Notes: generated by a model not told the origin, from the sequence alone. A DNA stretch of 64,000 nucleotides from Miscanthus floridulus (GCF_019320115.1 NC_089584.1:107401799-107465798); one strand, 5' to 3'. Positions 45,649-58,615 are shown, numbered from the stretch's first letter. Program-made: numbers and translations.

Positions 45649-48600
45649 TGTGGCAGAACCTCCTAAGTTATAGGGCCCACATGCACCTGTCACTGTCCGA
45701 CGACTTTTGACATTTATGCATATGTTTCCAATAACTTAAAAAGACTGTCGAGTGTCCTTGGGGAACCCTGAATCATCCACGATTTCCGAGCAAGATCACG
45801 TTACAGAGTCATTGCAGTATTACAACATTTATTCAAATATATACATCAGAGTAAAATAGCGGAAGTCTTACGATAACTTAGTTTACAAGCCAGTTGTTTC
45901 AAACCTTACAACTAAGTTCGATAATTATTACAAACCATAGTAGTAGTGGAGTGGCATAATTAATATAGACATATCACACAAAATAAACATCCTACACAAG
46001 GATCACACATTTACTTCTCATCGTCAGAATGAACGATAGTCATGCAGCACGATCCAAAACAGATCTGCTCATGAGGCTCACCTACAACAAGGAGTACAGA
46101 AGTACTCAACAAGACTTATCCGAAATATTAACTGATAAACTCAATAATGCAGGCTCAGGGATTCAAGGTATAGCTTTAACAATGATCAAAGTTCTTTTGC
46201 ATAAAAGCTCTTTTAACAACATTCTTTATATAGAAAACTTCTTAAGAATTATATACAAAGCTGACACGATCCGCACTGAGATCATGAAACTTTATATCCA
46301 GCACCTTCACAAGCCTTATTCAAGTTCCGGTTATTAATTCTACGATGATGAACAGTGAGTTGAGTCTCCTTAACCGAGGAGCAACGACGATTCGAACCGA
46401 TTATAAACCCAGCTGGGAATTCCAGACCACACGACATATGCAGATCCTCGACCTACATATACCAACCTACCCTCAGATCCTCTAAAACAAGAACGGGTCC
46501 GCGCCACCCGAGAACATAGTACTCCACCATTCCAGCCCATGGCCACGTGGGTACACGCTATTCCCGCCATCTCTCCACTCCCAGTGCACGAGTAGCCATT
46601 CTCGTAATAGAATTGCCAAGTTCAGGCTTACCGGAGTATGTGGTTAGTACTATAAATTCTCACCTCATACAATTCAACAACGGACGTGCCTTAATCGACA
46701 CAGGCGGAAAGAACCCGCTCACAAGACCTCCATGTCTTGTGGCTCACACACACCGAGTCCGCCCGGTCTAGATTTATTACTCCACATTCCCATATCACAT
46801 GCTAACAAAGTTAACCAATGTTCCGTTTAAAACTTGCAGGTGGCAGGTAGTCACCTGACTTTCATCGTTCTACGCATAGCTAAGCAAAACTAGACATATA
46901 CGAATTTAAAACTGGTAATATGGTAAACATGGAATAATAAGGGTGGTAATGCAACAATTAGGCTTTTACTTAACTCCTAATTACTTAATGTAGTAACGGA
47001 AAGCAAAAGCGAAATTTATTTATAAAACACAAGGTAGGGTTGTATGCATCCGGGGCTTGCCTTCGTTGACGGAAAAGTCCGACTCCTGCGACGTTACACA
47101 AGGATTCGATCCGACCTCAACAGACGGATACACCTCCTCAACAGCTTGATTAACTACCACATGTTCACCTTCGTTCACTACACGTAATAACAATGCCATG
47201 TTTAATATGATGCGGAATACTAAATATGATGCTCGATGATGGATACAAATTTAACAATTTGAATACAACTTTCCTTCGCGGTACAGTTGCAAGTCAACAA
47301 CTAAATCTTTTTCATAACACATACATCAATTGCCAAGGATCATCATCACTAATGACCCAAAGTCATCACTCAATCCAAAAGTCCAAACAAAAACCTAAAT
47401 CATTAAAGGTTACTATTTGCTTTTATGAATTAATTATTTAATTCAAAATTATGAAATAAATCAACTTATTCTAATTAAGCTCAAAATTTTAGTACATGTT
47501 CATTACATGTTAACTAAGTGGCAAAACAAATTTCATAATTTTTGGATAAATAGATAAGCTTGGAAAAATCATGGAAATCCATTTATTAATAAATTGAGCA
47601 ATTTTTATCACATTCAAAAATACTGAAAAACATTATTTCATATTTTTATTAAATACTATACATCACAGAGATATCACACAAAAATTTTCATAATTTTTAG
47701 AGCTCTAAATAAATCTACACAAAATTAACAAAAACAGACACTATTCATTCAAATCTGAAAATAGAAAAATCATTTGAACGCTGAGTCACTGACAACGGGT
47801 CCCACATGTCATCTTCAACCTCCGACGTTGACCACGGCAGCGACGGCTCTGACCAGCGATTTCTCGCCGACGGTGAGATCAACGGCGACGGCCAACGTAC
47901 CAAAATGATCACCAAGCCTAGGCGCATCGATTGACGTCCCTATCAGCACTGATTACGGCCTTACACTAGCTCGTCGTCGGCCATGGCGGACGCGGTGACA
48001 CGGCAGCGCTACGCCGGTGACTATAGACCGGTAGCGGTCAAACAAAAGGTCGAGGAAGCACCAGTAGCTCACCCCGAACACGTTGAAGCAAGGAGCAAGG
48101 TCAGAGAAGCAACGGAGAGACGTGACGACGATCTCGGTGATCACGGTGGAGCAACACGTCGTCGGCGATGGTGTTCCGGCGACTGCAGTGATCAAAATAA
48201 GCAACCAGCTATGGATTAAGTACTACAGCATCGAGACGAAACAGAATCAGCCAATACCAGGGACGAAGATGCACCGTATAGCTATGGCCACGGCGAATCG
48301 CGCTCGGCGGAGGAATTGCCGGCCACGAGGAAGAAGACGATGCAACTCGAGTTCCCGACCAAGACTAGCCGAATTGGTGGGTTGGCTGGATGCGCAAAGA
48401 TACGGCGAAGCTAGAGCACGCTTTGCCGAGACGGCAATGGTGCTAGGTCGATGGCAAAAGCTCGACGGAGCTGCGGCGGTGATGACTGGAAAAACAGAGA
48501 AGAAAGAAGAACGACGACGACGGCGTTTTGGTTCTTATAACGCGACTCAGAAGCTCAAGGAAGCCACGCAGGAGACGTCTCCGTGCCAGCGCGAAGCCAA

Positions 48601-49219
48601 GGACGTCCACGTGCACGCCTGGAACGCCGAAGAAGGTCGCCGGCGGTGTAGCCTCGGCGGTGGACACTGTTCACAGTAATTACAAGCTTGCCATTCGCCA
48701 AAATTCTCAAATTACTCTCAAATTTTCATAACAACTCAAAAATCTCCAAAAATAAAAGTTGTTCAAAATCAAAAGTTCTACAACTTTGCTTCTATAACCA
48801 TCTCCTAATTCGGTCTAGATTTTGAAATGAACTTTTGAATTTGAATAGGGAAATTTAACGAATTACGCCTTTTTGAATTACTCAAAATTTTTCTAAACAA
48901 CTTGAAAAACTCCAAAAACAAACTTTGTATAACTTGCCAAGCTCTACACTTTTGCTTTTGGGCCCAACCCCAAAATATGCTTAGATTTTGAAATGGATTT
49001 TCAGGGTAGGGTTTAAATGTCGAAATGCGGGGTTTTCTCGAAAAATTCAAAACCCAGACAAACTTTGAACTTGAGTCAAACAATACAATTTAACACTCAT
49101 TACACAAATGTAAACTTGTTTTAATAAATGCACATCAAAGTTTTCACCAAATGCCAAATGCTTTGCAATGCATATGATGACATGTCAGATTTTAATATTT
49201 AGACACTCGAGGTGTTACA
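45649..49219 (-). repeat. 3' LTR of the Tekay-type element
   Basis: 3,571 bp (plus: TGTGGCAGAACC to GGTGTTACA). It lacks 15-16 bases present in the other LTR (at 55470-55485, beginning GTCAACAAACCC). A GC-rich block at 47780-48680 contains a 198-codon plus-strand frame that is broken in the other LTR and so is not a gene. Confidence 0.9.
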
Positions 49220-49238
49220 ATCCTTCCCCCTAAAAGAA
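49220..49238 (-). promoter_or_regulatory. Polypurine tract of the Tekay-type element
   Basis: Minus-strand TTTTAGGGGGAAGGAT directly before TGTAACACC of the 3' LTR. Confidence 0.75.
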
Positions 49239-49385
49239 ATCTCATCCCGAGATTCAAAGCCATAGGGTAAGTAATGGAAAAGGAAATGTGTTGTGAGAAC
49301 ACATACAAACTCTGTTCATAAAATAGCTGAGGTCCCTTTACAAAACACAATTTGTACTACCGAACTCAAATAACATTACTCTATT

Positions 49386-50999
49386 CTATATTGACGCTAG
49401 AAATTCTGGAAACTTTTCTAATAAGTAATCTTCTGATTCCCAAGTAGCTTCCTCTTCTGAATGTTGATTCCATTGTATTTTGTAGAACTTGATTGTCCTT
49501 CTTTGAGTAACATGATCTTTCTGATCTAACACTCGGATAGGATATTCGGAATAAGTTAAATCCGGTTCTAGTTCCACTCCTTCAACTTCAACATTCTGTT
49601 TAGGCACTCGGAGACACTTCTTCAATTGAGAAATATGGAACACATCATGCATAGCTGCGAGATGTTCAGGTAATTGCAAACGATATGCCACTTTTTCATA
49701 CCTCTCCAAAATTTGATATGGTCCAATATATCGAGGCGTCAACTTTCCTTTAACACCAAAACGGTTAACTCCCTTTATTGGTGATACTTTCAGATATACA
49801 AAATCTCCTTTGGTAAATACCAATGGTCTCCGTCTTCTATCCACATAACTCTTTTGTCGGGATTGAGCTATCTTCAAATTACTCTGTATTTGCCTAACCT
49901 TGTCTTTTGTTTCTTTCACAAGGTCAACTCCAAAGAATCTTCTTTCTCCAGGCTCAGACCAACTCAATGATGTCCTACATCTACGACCATAGAGTGCTTC
50001 AAATGGAGCCATTCTAATGCTTTCCTGATAACTATTGTTGTATGAGAACTCAGCCAAAGGTAAGCATTCATCCCACTTATTGGAATAGTTAAGGACACAA
50101 CACCTTAACATATCTTCAAGTACTTGATTAACTCTTTCAGTCTGTCCATCAGTTTGTGGATGATAAGCTGTACTATACAGAAGTTTGGTACCCAATGAAG
50201 AATGCAATTGTTTCCAAAAGTTAGAGACAAACTGTGTACCTCTATCTGACACAATAGTCTTGGGTACTCCATGGAGACTCATGATTCTTGCTAAATACAT
50301 CTTGGCATATTGGATCGTAGGATATATTGTCTTGACTGGAAGAAAATGTGCTGACTTAGTGAGTCAATCTACAATAACCCATACTGAGTCAAATCCCTTT
50401 GATGTCTTGGGTAGACCAATAATAAAATCCATACTTATATCCTCCCACTTCCAAGATGGAATAGGTAATGGTTGTAATTCACCAGCAGACCTCAAATGTA
50501 TAGCTTTCACCTTTTGATAAGTATCACACTTTGCTATATATCTAGCAATCTCTATTTTCATTTTAGTCCACCAGAATCTTTGCTTCAAGTCATGGTATAT
50601 CTTGTTACTTCCTGGATGGATTGATAACCTAGTAGCATGTGCCTCATCTAGAATTGACTGCCGCAACTCAAGAACTTTTGGTACCACCAGGCGATCCTTG
50701 AACCATAACACATCTTCATTGTCAATACTAAAGCATTCCGCTTTTCCATTCTTGACTCTTTCCTTGATATGGGCTATACCCTTATTTTCCTTCTGAGCAG
50801 CAATAACGTGATCTCGAATAGTGGCTTCAACAATTATGTTGGTCAAACTTCCTTGTTGAATTACTTCTACATTCAGCTTTTCCATTTCTTGACATAAATT
50901 CAAACCCATTGTTCTCACTGTCAGACAATTGCAATAACCTTTGTGACTGAGGGCATCTGCAACTACATTTGCTTTACCAGGGTGATAATGTACTTCCAA
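49386..50999 (-). pseudogene. Tekay-type integrase with chromodomain-like C-terminus
   Basis: Minus-strand frame continuous with gag and RT. The N-terminal zinc finger has HPGSNKIYHDLKQRFWW and CDTYQKVKAIH: the second Cys of the HHCC finger is Tyr. The catalytic core has MDFIIGLP (D), SDRGTQFVS (D) and TAYHPQTDGQTERVNQ (E). A GPYQILERYEKVAYRLQLP segment and a terminal EEATWESEDYLLEKFPEFLA follow; the latter resembles the chromodomain tail that steers insertion to heterochromatin. One in-frame TGA (50364-50366) lies between finger and core. The last 304 codons (50300-49386) are open. Confidence 0.85.
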
Positions 51000-52481
51000 A
51001 TCATAATCCTTAATCAGTTCTAACCATCTTCTTTATCGCATGTTTAACTCTGACTGAGTGAAGATATACTTTAAGCTTTTGTGGTCTGTATACATATGAC
51101 ACGTATTACCAAGCAGGTAATGCCGCCAAATCTTCAGAGCATGAACCACAGCTGCTAACTCCAAGTCATGAGTCGGATAGTGTTCTTCATGTTGCTTAAG
51201 TTGCCTAGATGCATAGGCAATGACTCAGCCTTCTTGCATCAACACACATCCAATACCAATACCTAAAGCATCACAATAAACATCAAATGGCTTCTCGATG
51301 TCAGGTTGGGCTAATACTGGTGCAGTGGTTAACAGTCTCTTCAAAGTCTGGAAAGCCTTCTCACAATCAGATGACCAGACAAACTTGACTTGGTTCTTCA
51401 ATAATTCAGTTATGGACTTTGATATCTTTGAGAAATCTAGAATAAACCGACGGTAATATCCCGCCAAACCCAGAAAACTGCGAACTTGATGAACTATGGT
51501 TGGCGGTTTCCAATCAAGCACATCTTTCACTTTGCTGGGATCAACTGCAACTCCTTCGGCTGACAAGACATGTCTAAGAAATTGCACTTCCTTAAGCCAA
51601 AAATCACACTTGCTGAACTTGACATATAGTTGATGTTCTCTCAAGCGGGTCAGAACAATTCTAAGATATTCCGCATGTTCTTTCTTATTCTTGGAATATA
51701 CTAAAATGTCATCAATAAACACCACTACAAACTTGTCTAGCTCAGGCATGAATACTAAGTTCATTAGATACATGAAATGAGCTGGAGCATTTGTCAAACC
51801 AAAAGACATTACCAAGTATTCATATAATCCATATCTTGTGGTAAATGCCGTTTTGGGAATATCTTCAGGCTTTATCTTGATTTGGTGATATCCTGATCTC
51901 AAATCTATCTTGGAGAAAACTTTGGCTTCGGCCAATTGATCAAAAAGCAGATCTATCCAAGGTAATGGATACTTATTCTTGATGGTCACTTCATTCAATG
52001 GACGATAGTCGACACATAACCTCAAAGTCTCATCTTTCTTTTTCATAAAAATTGCCAAACATCCCCAAGGTGAAGAACTAGGTTGGATAAACCCTTTCTC
52101 AATCAATTCTTGTAACTGAGTTTTCAACTCGGCCAATTCCTTAGGTGGCATCCTATAAGCTCTCCGAGAAATCGGAGCTATTCTAGGTTGTAACTCTATA
52201 TTGAACTGTACATCCCTATCAGGGGGTAGACCGGGTAAATCTTCAGGAAACACATCCGAAAATTCACACACTACTGGAATATCTCTACTCTCTTTGACAG
52301 CAGTTGCACAAATCTTGCCCACTGATTTTCTTAGGGTTGGAAGTTGGATAAGAAGTTGAGAATTATTATCAGGCAAACTCACTCTTAAGGTCCTATTCAA
52401 AGTATCTATAATAGCCTTATGCTGGTACATCCAATTCATTCCCAAGATTACATCTATATCCTGATCCTTAAGGATAATCAT
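51000..52481 (-). pseudogene. Tekay-type reverse transcriptase and RNase H
   Basis: The open part 52481-51225 holds the whole [37 protein letters not shown] (first catalytic Asp), [31 protein letters not shown] (the paired Asp), then [11 protein letters not shown] and the RNase H start ([20 protein letters not shown]). A TGA at 51225-51227 and a TAA at 51033-51035 interrupt RNase H, which otherwise continues in the same frame ([36 protein letters not shown]). RT residues look intact. Confidence 0.85.
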
Positions 52482-52520
52482 GGTAGTGGGAAAAATATAC
52501 CCACCCAGGTTTACGGGTAC

Positions 52521-52748
52521 CTAGTATACCATTTCCTTAGTACACAGACGTTCCCCGGGCGACTGTATAAAGAAACTTTCCTTTGTTGCCCCAATTGAAA
52601 TTTCATGCTTCACGATAAATGTTCTATTGATGAATGAATGCAATGCGCCAGAATCAAAAAGTATAACTGCAGGATGATTGGCAACAGGAAACATACCCAT
52701 CATCACTAGCTCCCCTTCCGGAATTTCTCCAGCTTGAATATAGAACAC
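52521..52748 (-). pseudogene. Tekay-type aspartic protease
   Basis: Contains ILFDSGALHSFIN, the retroviral-type active site (D-S-G), preceded by GMFPVANHPAV. The frame is the same as gag upstream and RT downstream. A TAG at 52521-52523 separates it from the following [15 protein letters not shown] block, the usual second protease motif. Confidence 0.8.
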
Positions 52749-52749
52749 T

Positions 52750-53903
52750 CGTCCTGTCTTCCTCTCATCTTTGCCCTTTTAAGCATTCTGATTGTGGTTC
52801 TTGTTTGGTGCCTGACCCTGTTGTTAATTGGTAGGAGCCTTCTGATAATTTTGATTAGCCTGCCTAGGATATGGACATTCCCTAGAGAAATGACCAGTCC
52901 TTCCATAATTGTAGCACGGATAGTTGTGACCCTAGGATGTTGGAGCATTGCCACCAGGAGCATTGGTTGACTGTGAACTCGGATATGTTATAGCAGGATG
53001 GACATTTGACTGTTGCCCAGCTTGGAACTGCAGCGAACGATAAGGAGGATGATTATGCTATACTGGATGATAAATCACCCTCTGCCTCTTCTGATTTCCC
53101 CCAAAAGATCCAGACGGCACACTCTTTTTCTTTTTGAGCTCCTTATGCTGCCGATACTTTGACTCTGAAGCAATTGCAATATTTACTGCCTCATGGTAAG
53201 TAACATTGGTGCAAGTGGTCATCATAGTCTGCAACTTGGTATTTAGGCCTCTCATAAACCACCTCTTCTTCTTAGCATCAGTATTGACATGTTCGGATGC
53301 ATATTGGGACAGATGATTAAATCTTCCCACATACTGCATCACGGTTTGATCTCCTTGTTTCAAAGCAAGGAATTCATCTAGCTTCATAGCCATAACTCCT
53401 TCGGGAATATAATGGGCTCTGAAGGCTGTACGGAACTGAGCCCAAGTTATTGGAATGCCAGCTGGTTGCATAGCCACTAAGTTTGCCCACCAAGCACTTG
53501 CTGCTCCTCTAAGTTGTTGGGCGGCAAATGTAGGTTTCTGATACTCCGTGCATGGGATAAGGTCAAATTTCTGTTCCATGGTTCGAAGCCAGTCATCAGC
53601 CTCCAATGGTTCATCTGCCTTGGTGAACACCGGGGGTCTTGTGTCTGTAAAATCAACATATGTAGCCTCCTGTCGGTTATGGTGGCGTCCACGGTTTTCG
53701 TACATCTGATTCTGATTACTCTGAGCCATCTCATGAAGCAAACGAGAATTTTTAGCCGTCACATTGACAAGTGCAGTTATAGCATCAGCTAAATTGGTTG
53801 GAACTGGTGGCGGATCTAGAATACCGTCCTCATCTTGTGAAGTTCCCGGAATAAACGAACCCCGTGTACGACGCATCTGCTCATAACAAACCAAACTTTT
53901 CAC
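52750..53903 (-). pseudogene. Tekay-type gag
   Basis: The capsid domain is open (53903-53061): TRPPVFTKADEPLEADDWLR, AAQQLRGAASAWWANL, WAQFRTAFRAHYIP, FLALKQGDQTVMQYVGRFNH. The likely start is the Met of MRRTRGSF (about 53876). Stops follow at 53058 (TAG), 52932 (TAG), 52824 (TAA) and 52779 (TAA), all in frame. The zinc knuckle reads CYNYGRTGHFSREC, with Tyr in place of the second Cys. It would form the particle that carries element RNA. Confidence 0.85.
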
Positions 53904-54050
53904 ATGTCTTTATTGAATTGTACCAAAGCTTACTCTAGACACCTTACATAGAGTTTACTAATGTACAAACAAACCCACGAGTACGAGAACAAAACTACAT
54001 AACTTAGCTAGAGCTACTATTATATAACTCTACTCTTTTCCTCAATTTCT

Positions 54051-54635
54051 TCAAACTTCAGGCTCGGTATCCATTCCGGAATTATTACCGCCTTCATCAT
54101 CGCTTTCATCGATCATTACTAATTCTTCAGGATCTTCTTCTTCTTCCTCTCCTGATTCATCATCATCGGCAAGGATGACATCGGGGTCCATGGCATCAGC
54201 TTGAGGCTCATGATTCGGATTTAGTAGATTGCTAAGCCTATGAACTTCCTCATGTAGATATGTATTATGTTCTTCTAAATTGTCTACATAGAATTCTAGC
54301 TCATGAGTTCTAGCTCTAGCTACATTTTCCCTGTGACAAGCTTCATTTCTTCCTTCCACCGTACGAACTAACATACTTTCGCAGTTCCTATGTGCAGTGG
54401 TGAGCTGCCTCAATTGACCCTGTAATTCTCTTATTTGTATAACATCCAAAGCCCTATCTCTCGTAGATTGTGCTAACTCCATAGAAACCCTCAATATCTC
54501 TACCTGGGGATCAGGCCTAGTACTGCTACTGCTAGCACCATCATTTCTAGGGGCAAGTTGGTGACGAGGAACTCCTTTGGGTCCGGTGGACTTACGGGGC
54601 GTCATCTTGGCACGAGCCATACTGTAGGAAGCCAA
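54051..54635 (-). CDS. Extra ORF ahead of gag: coiled-coil protein with acidic tail, function unknown
   Basis: 194 codons, open from ATG 54635 to TGA 54051, between the primer-binding site (55021) and gag. Residues 1-45 are basic and Ser/Pro-rich (MASYSMARAKMTPRKSTGPK). Residues about 45-145 are strongly helical with heptads (ILRVSMELAQSTRDRALDVI, IQIRELQGQLRQLTT, LEEHNTYLHEEVHRLSNLL), suggesting a coiled coil. Residues 150-194 are acidic (DDDESGEEEEEDPEE). I recognise no domain. It is the only complete ORF in the element apart from the integrase end. It could be a helper protein or a decayed 5' gene; a nucleic-acid or gag partner is only a guess. Confidence 0.6.
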   Translation of the reverse strand: MASYSMARAKMTPRKSTGPKGVPRHQLAPRNDGASSSSTRPDPQVEILRVSMELAQSTRDRALDVIQIRELQGQLRQLTTAHRNCESMLVRTVEGRNEACHRENVARARTHELEFYVDNLEEHNTYLHEEVHRLSNLLNPNHEPQADAMDPDVILADDDESGEEEEEDPEELVMIDESDDEGGNNSGMDTEPEV

Positions 54636-55009
54636 TTTAATCCAAGTAAGACCATTTGATCAAAATCCAAAAAGTAGCTAAGATGGATTACATTCCTCAA
54701 ACCAGACTCACTACTCAACTCTAGACTAAGAGGTGAAGGAAGTAATGAGTGAATTATTCATGATGCATGCATCGTTCTTACGAACAAAAACATCAAAGTT
54801 TATAATGCACATAAGCAACATTTATTTTTATATAGGGCATAGTATAATTACTACTCCACCACACAAAAACCTTTTAATCAAATAGAGAATGGTGAGAAAG
54901 AAATAAGATAAGTCAGAAGCAATTTGGACTAAATTTTCAAGTTAAATTTAGTCATCCCAAATCATTTTAAAGTTTTTGTAAAATAATACAACAAAACCCA
55001 TGTAATGAT

Positions 55010-55021
55010 GCTCTGATACCA
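55010..55021 (-). promoter_or_regulatory. Primer-binding site of the Tekay-type element
   Basis: Minus-strand TGGTATCAGAGC, the classic match to initiator-Met tRNA, three bases inside the 5' LTR. Confidence 0.9.
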
Positions 55022-55024
55022 TTC

Positions 55025-58000
55025 TATGGCAGAACCTCCTAAGTTATAGGGTCCACATGCACTTGTCACTGTCGGATGACCTTTGACATTTATGCATATG
55101 TTTCCAATAACTTAAAAAGACTATCGGGTGTCCTCGGGGAACCCCGAATCATCCACGATTTCCGAGCAGGATCACGTTACAGAGTCATTGCAGTATTACA
55201 ACATTTATTCAAATATATACATCAGAGTAAAATATCGAAAGTCTTACGATAACTTAGTTTATAAACCAGTTGTTTCAAACCTTACAACTAAGTTCGATAA
55301 TTATTACAAACCATAGTAGTAGTGGAGTGGCATAATTAATATAGACATATCACACAAAATAAACATCCTGCCCAAGGATCACACATTTACTTCTCATCGT
55401 CAGAATGAACGATAGTCATGCAGCACGATCCAAAACAGATCTGCTCATGAGGCTCACCTACAATAAGGGGTCAACAAACCCTGAGTACAGAAGTACTCAA
55501 CAAGACTTATCCGAAATATTAATTGATAAACTCAGTAATGTAGGCTCAGGGATTCAAGGTATAGCTTTAACAATGATCAAAGTTCTTTTGCATAAAAGCT
55601 CTTTTAACAACATTCTTTATATAGAAAACTTCTTAAGAATTATATACAAAGCTGACATGATCCGCACTGAGATCATAAAACTTTATATCCAGCACCTTCA
55701 CAAGCCTTATTCAAGTTCCAGTTATTAATTCTACGATGATGAACAGTGAGTTGAGTCTCCTTAACCGAGGAGCAACGATGATTCGAACCGATTATAAACC
55801 CAGCTGGGAATTCCAGACCACACGACATATGCAGATCCCCGACCTACATATACCAACCTACCCTCAGATCCTCTAAAATAAGAATGGGTCCGCACCACCC
55901 GAGAACACAGTACTCCACCATTCCAGCCCATGGCCGCGTGGGTACATGCTATTCCCGCCATCTCTCCACTCTCAGTGCGTGAGTAGCCATTCTCGTAATA
56001 GAATTGCCAAGTTTAGGCTTATCGAAGTATGTGGTTAGTACTACAAATTCTCACTTCATACAATTCAACAACGGACATGCCTTAATCGACACAGGCGGAA
56101 AGAACCCGCTCACAAGACCTCCATGTCTTGTGGCTCACACACACCGAGTCCGCCCGGTCTAGATTTATTACTCCACATTCCCATATCACATGCTAACAAA
56201 GTTAACCAATGTTCCGTTTAAAACTTGCAGGTGGCAGGTAGTCACCTGACTTTCATCGTTCTACGCATAGCTAAGCAAAACTAGACATATACGAATTTAA
56301 AACTGGTAATATGGTAAACATGGAATAACAAGGGTGGTAATGCAACAATTAGGCTTTTACTTAACTCCTAATTACTTAATGCAGTAATGGAAAGCAAAAG
56401 CAAAATTTATTTATAAAACACAAGGTAGGGTTGTATGCATCCGGGGCTTGCCTTCGTTGACGGAAAAGTCCGGCTCCTGCGACGTTACACAAGGATTCGA
56501 TCCGACCTCAACAGATAGATACACCTCCTCAACAGCTTGATTAACTACCACGTGTTCACCTTTGTTCACTACATGTAATAACAATGCCATGTTTAACATG
56601 ATGCGGAATACTAAATATGATGCTCGATGATGGATACAAATTTAACAATTTGAATACAACTTTCCTTCGCGGTACAGTTGCAAGTCAATAACTAAATCTT
56701 TTTCATAACACATACATCAATTGCCAAGGATCATCATCACTAATGACCCAAGGTCATCACTCAATCCAAAAGTCCAAACAAAAACCTAAATCATTAAAGG
56801 TTACTATTCACTTTTATGAATTAATTATTTAATTCAAAATTATGAAATAAATCAACTTATTCTAATTGAGCTCAAAATTTTAGTACATATTCATTATATG
56901 TTAACTAAGTGGCAAAACAAATTTCATAATTTTTGGATAAATAGATAAGCCTAGAAAAATCATGGAACTCAATTTATTAATAAATTGAGCAATTTTTATC
57001 ACATTCAAAAGTACTGAAAAACATTATTTCATATTTTTCTTAAATACTATACATCACAAAGAGGTCACACAAAAATTTTCATAATTTTTGGAGCTCTAAA
57101 TAAATCTACACAAAATTAACAAAAATAGACACTATTCATTCAAATCTGAAAATAGAAAAATCATTTGAACGCTGAGTCACTGACAACGGGTCCCACATGT
57201 CATCTTCAACCTCCGACGTTGACCACGACAGCGACGGCTCTGACCTGCGATTTCTCGCCGACGGTGAGATCAATGGCGACGGCCAACGTACCAAAATGAT
57301 CACCAAGCCTAGGCGCATCGATTGACGTCCCTATCAGCACTAATTATGGCCTTACACTAGCTCGTCGTCGGCCATGGCGGACGCAGTGATATGGCAGCGC
57401 TACGTCGGCGACTATAGACCGGTAGCGGTCAAACAAAAGGTTGAGGAAGCACCAGTAGCTCACCCCAAATACGTTGAAGCAAGGAGCAAGGTCGGAGAAG
57501 CAACGGAGAGGCATGACGACGATCTCGGTGATCACGGTGGAGCAACACGTCATCGGTGATGGTGTACCGGTGACTGCAATGATCAAAATGAGCAACCAGC
57601 TATGGATTAAGTACTATAGCATCGAGACAAAACAGAATCAGCCAAAACCAGGGACGGAGATGCACCGTATAGCTCTGGCCACGGTGAATCGAGCTCGGCG
57701 GAGGAATTGCCGGCCGCGAGGAAGAAGACGATGCAACTCGAGTTCCTGACCAAGACTAGCTGAATTGGTGGGTTGGCTGGATGCACAAAGATACGGCAAA
57801 GCTGGAGCATGCTTTGCCGAGATGGCAACGGCGCTAGGTCGATGGCAAAAGCTCGACGGAGCTGCGGCAGTGATGACTGGAAAAACAGAGAAGAAAGAAG
57901 AACGACGACGACGGCGTTTTGGTTCTTATAACGCGACTTAGAAGCTCAAGGAAGCCACGCAGGAGATGTCTCCACGCTAGCGTGAAGCCGAGGACATCCA

Positions 58001-58610
58001 CGTGCGCGCCTAGAACGCCGAAGAAGGTCGCCGGCGGTGTAGCCTCGGCGGTGGACACTGTTCACAGTAATTACAAGTTTGCCATTCGCCAAAATTCTCA
58101 AATTACTCTCAAATTTTTATAACAACTCAAAAATCTCCAAAAATAAAAGTTGTTCAAAATCAAAAGTTCTACAACTTTGCTTTTATAACCATCTCCTAAT
58201 TCGGTCTAGATTTTGAAATGAACTTTTGAATTTGAATAGGGAAATTTAACGAATTACGCCTTTTTGAATTACTCAAAATTTTTCTAAACAACTTGAAAAA
58301 CTCCAAAAACAAACTTTGTATAACTTGCCAAGATCTACACTTTTGCTTTTGGGCCTAACCCCAAAATATGCTTAGATTTTGAAATGGATTTTCAGGGTAG
58401 GGTTTAAATGTCGAAAAGCGGGGTTTTCTCGAAAAATTCAAAACCCAGACAAACTTTGAACTTGAGTCAAACAATACAATTCAACACTCATTACACAAAT
58501 GTAAACTTATTTTAATAAATGCACATCAAAGTTTTCACCAAATGCCAAATGCTTTGCAATGCATATGATGACATGTCAGATTTTAATATTTAGACATTCG
58601 AGGTGTTACA
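55025..58610 (-). repeat. 5' LTR of the Tekay-type element
   Basis: 3,586 bp. Its inner terminal dinucleotide reads TA on the plus strand instead of TG (55025-55026), a point change relative to the other LTR (45649-45650). The outer end is GGTGTTACA at 58610, followed by the GTTAG duplication. Confidence 0.9.
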
Positions 58611-58615
58611 GTTAG

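Larger units (their letters stand above)
45649..58610 (-). mobile_element. Full-length Tekay/Del-type chromovirus (Ty3/gypsy), young
   Basis: Two 3.6-kb LTRs (45649-49219 and 55025-58610) enclose a 5.8-kb internal region read on the minus strand: primer-binding site, an extra ORF, gag, protease, reverse transcriptase-RNase H, integrase with chromodomain-like tail, polypurine tract. Perfect target duplications GTTAG lie at 45644-45648 and 58611-58615. The long LTRs and C-terminal chromodomain are traits of the Tekay lineage. LTR differences by eye are about 3-6% in the stretches I compared, hinting at an insertion of the order of one to a few million years. It landed in the leader intron of the CACTA element. 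Confidence 0.9.

Noticed and set aside
48083..48679. 198-codon plus-strand ORF
   Set aside because: It lies antisense in the Tekay LTR, and the same frame is broken in the other LTR (57474-57749).
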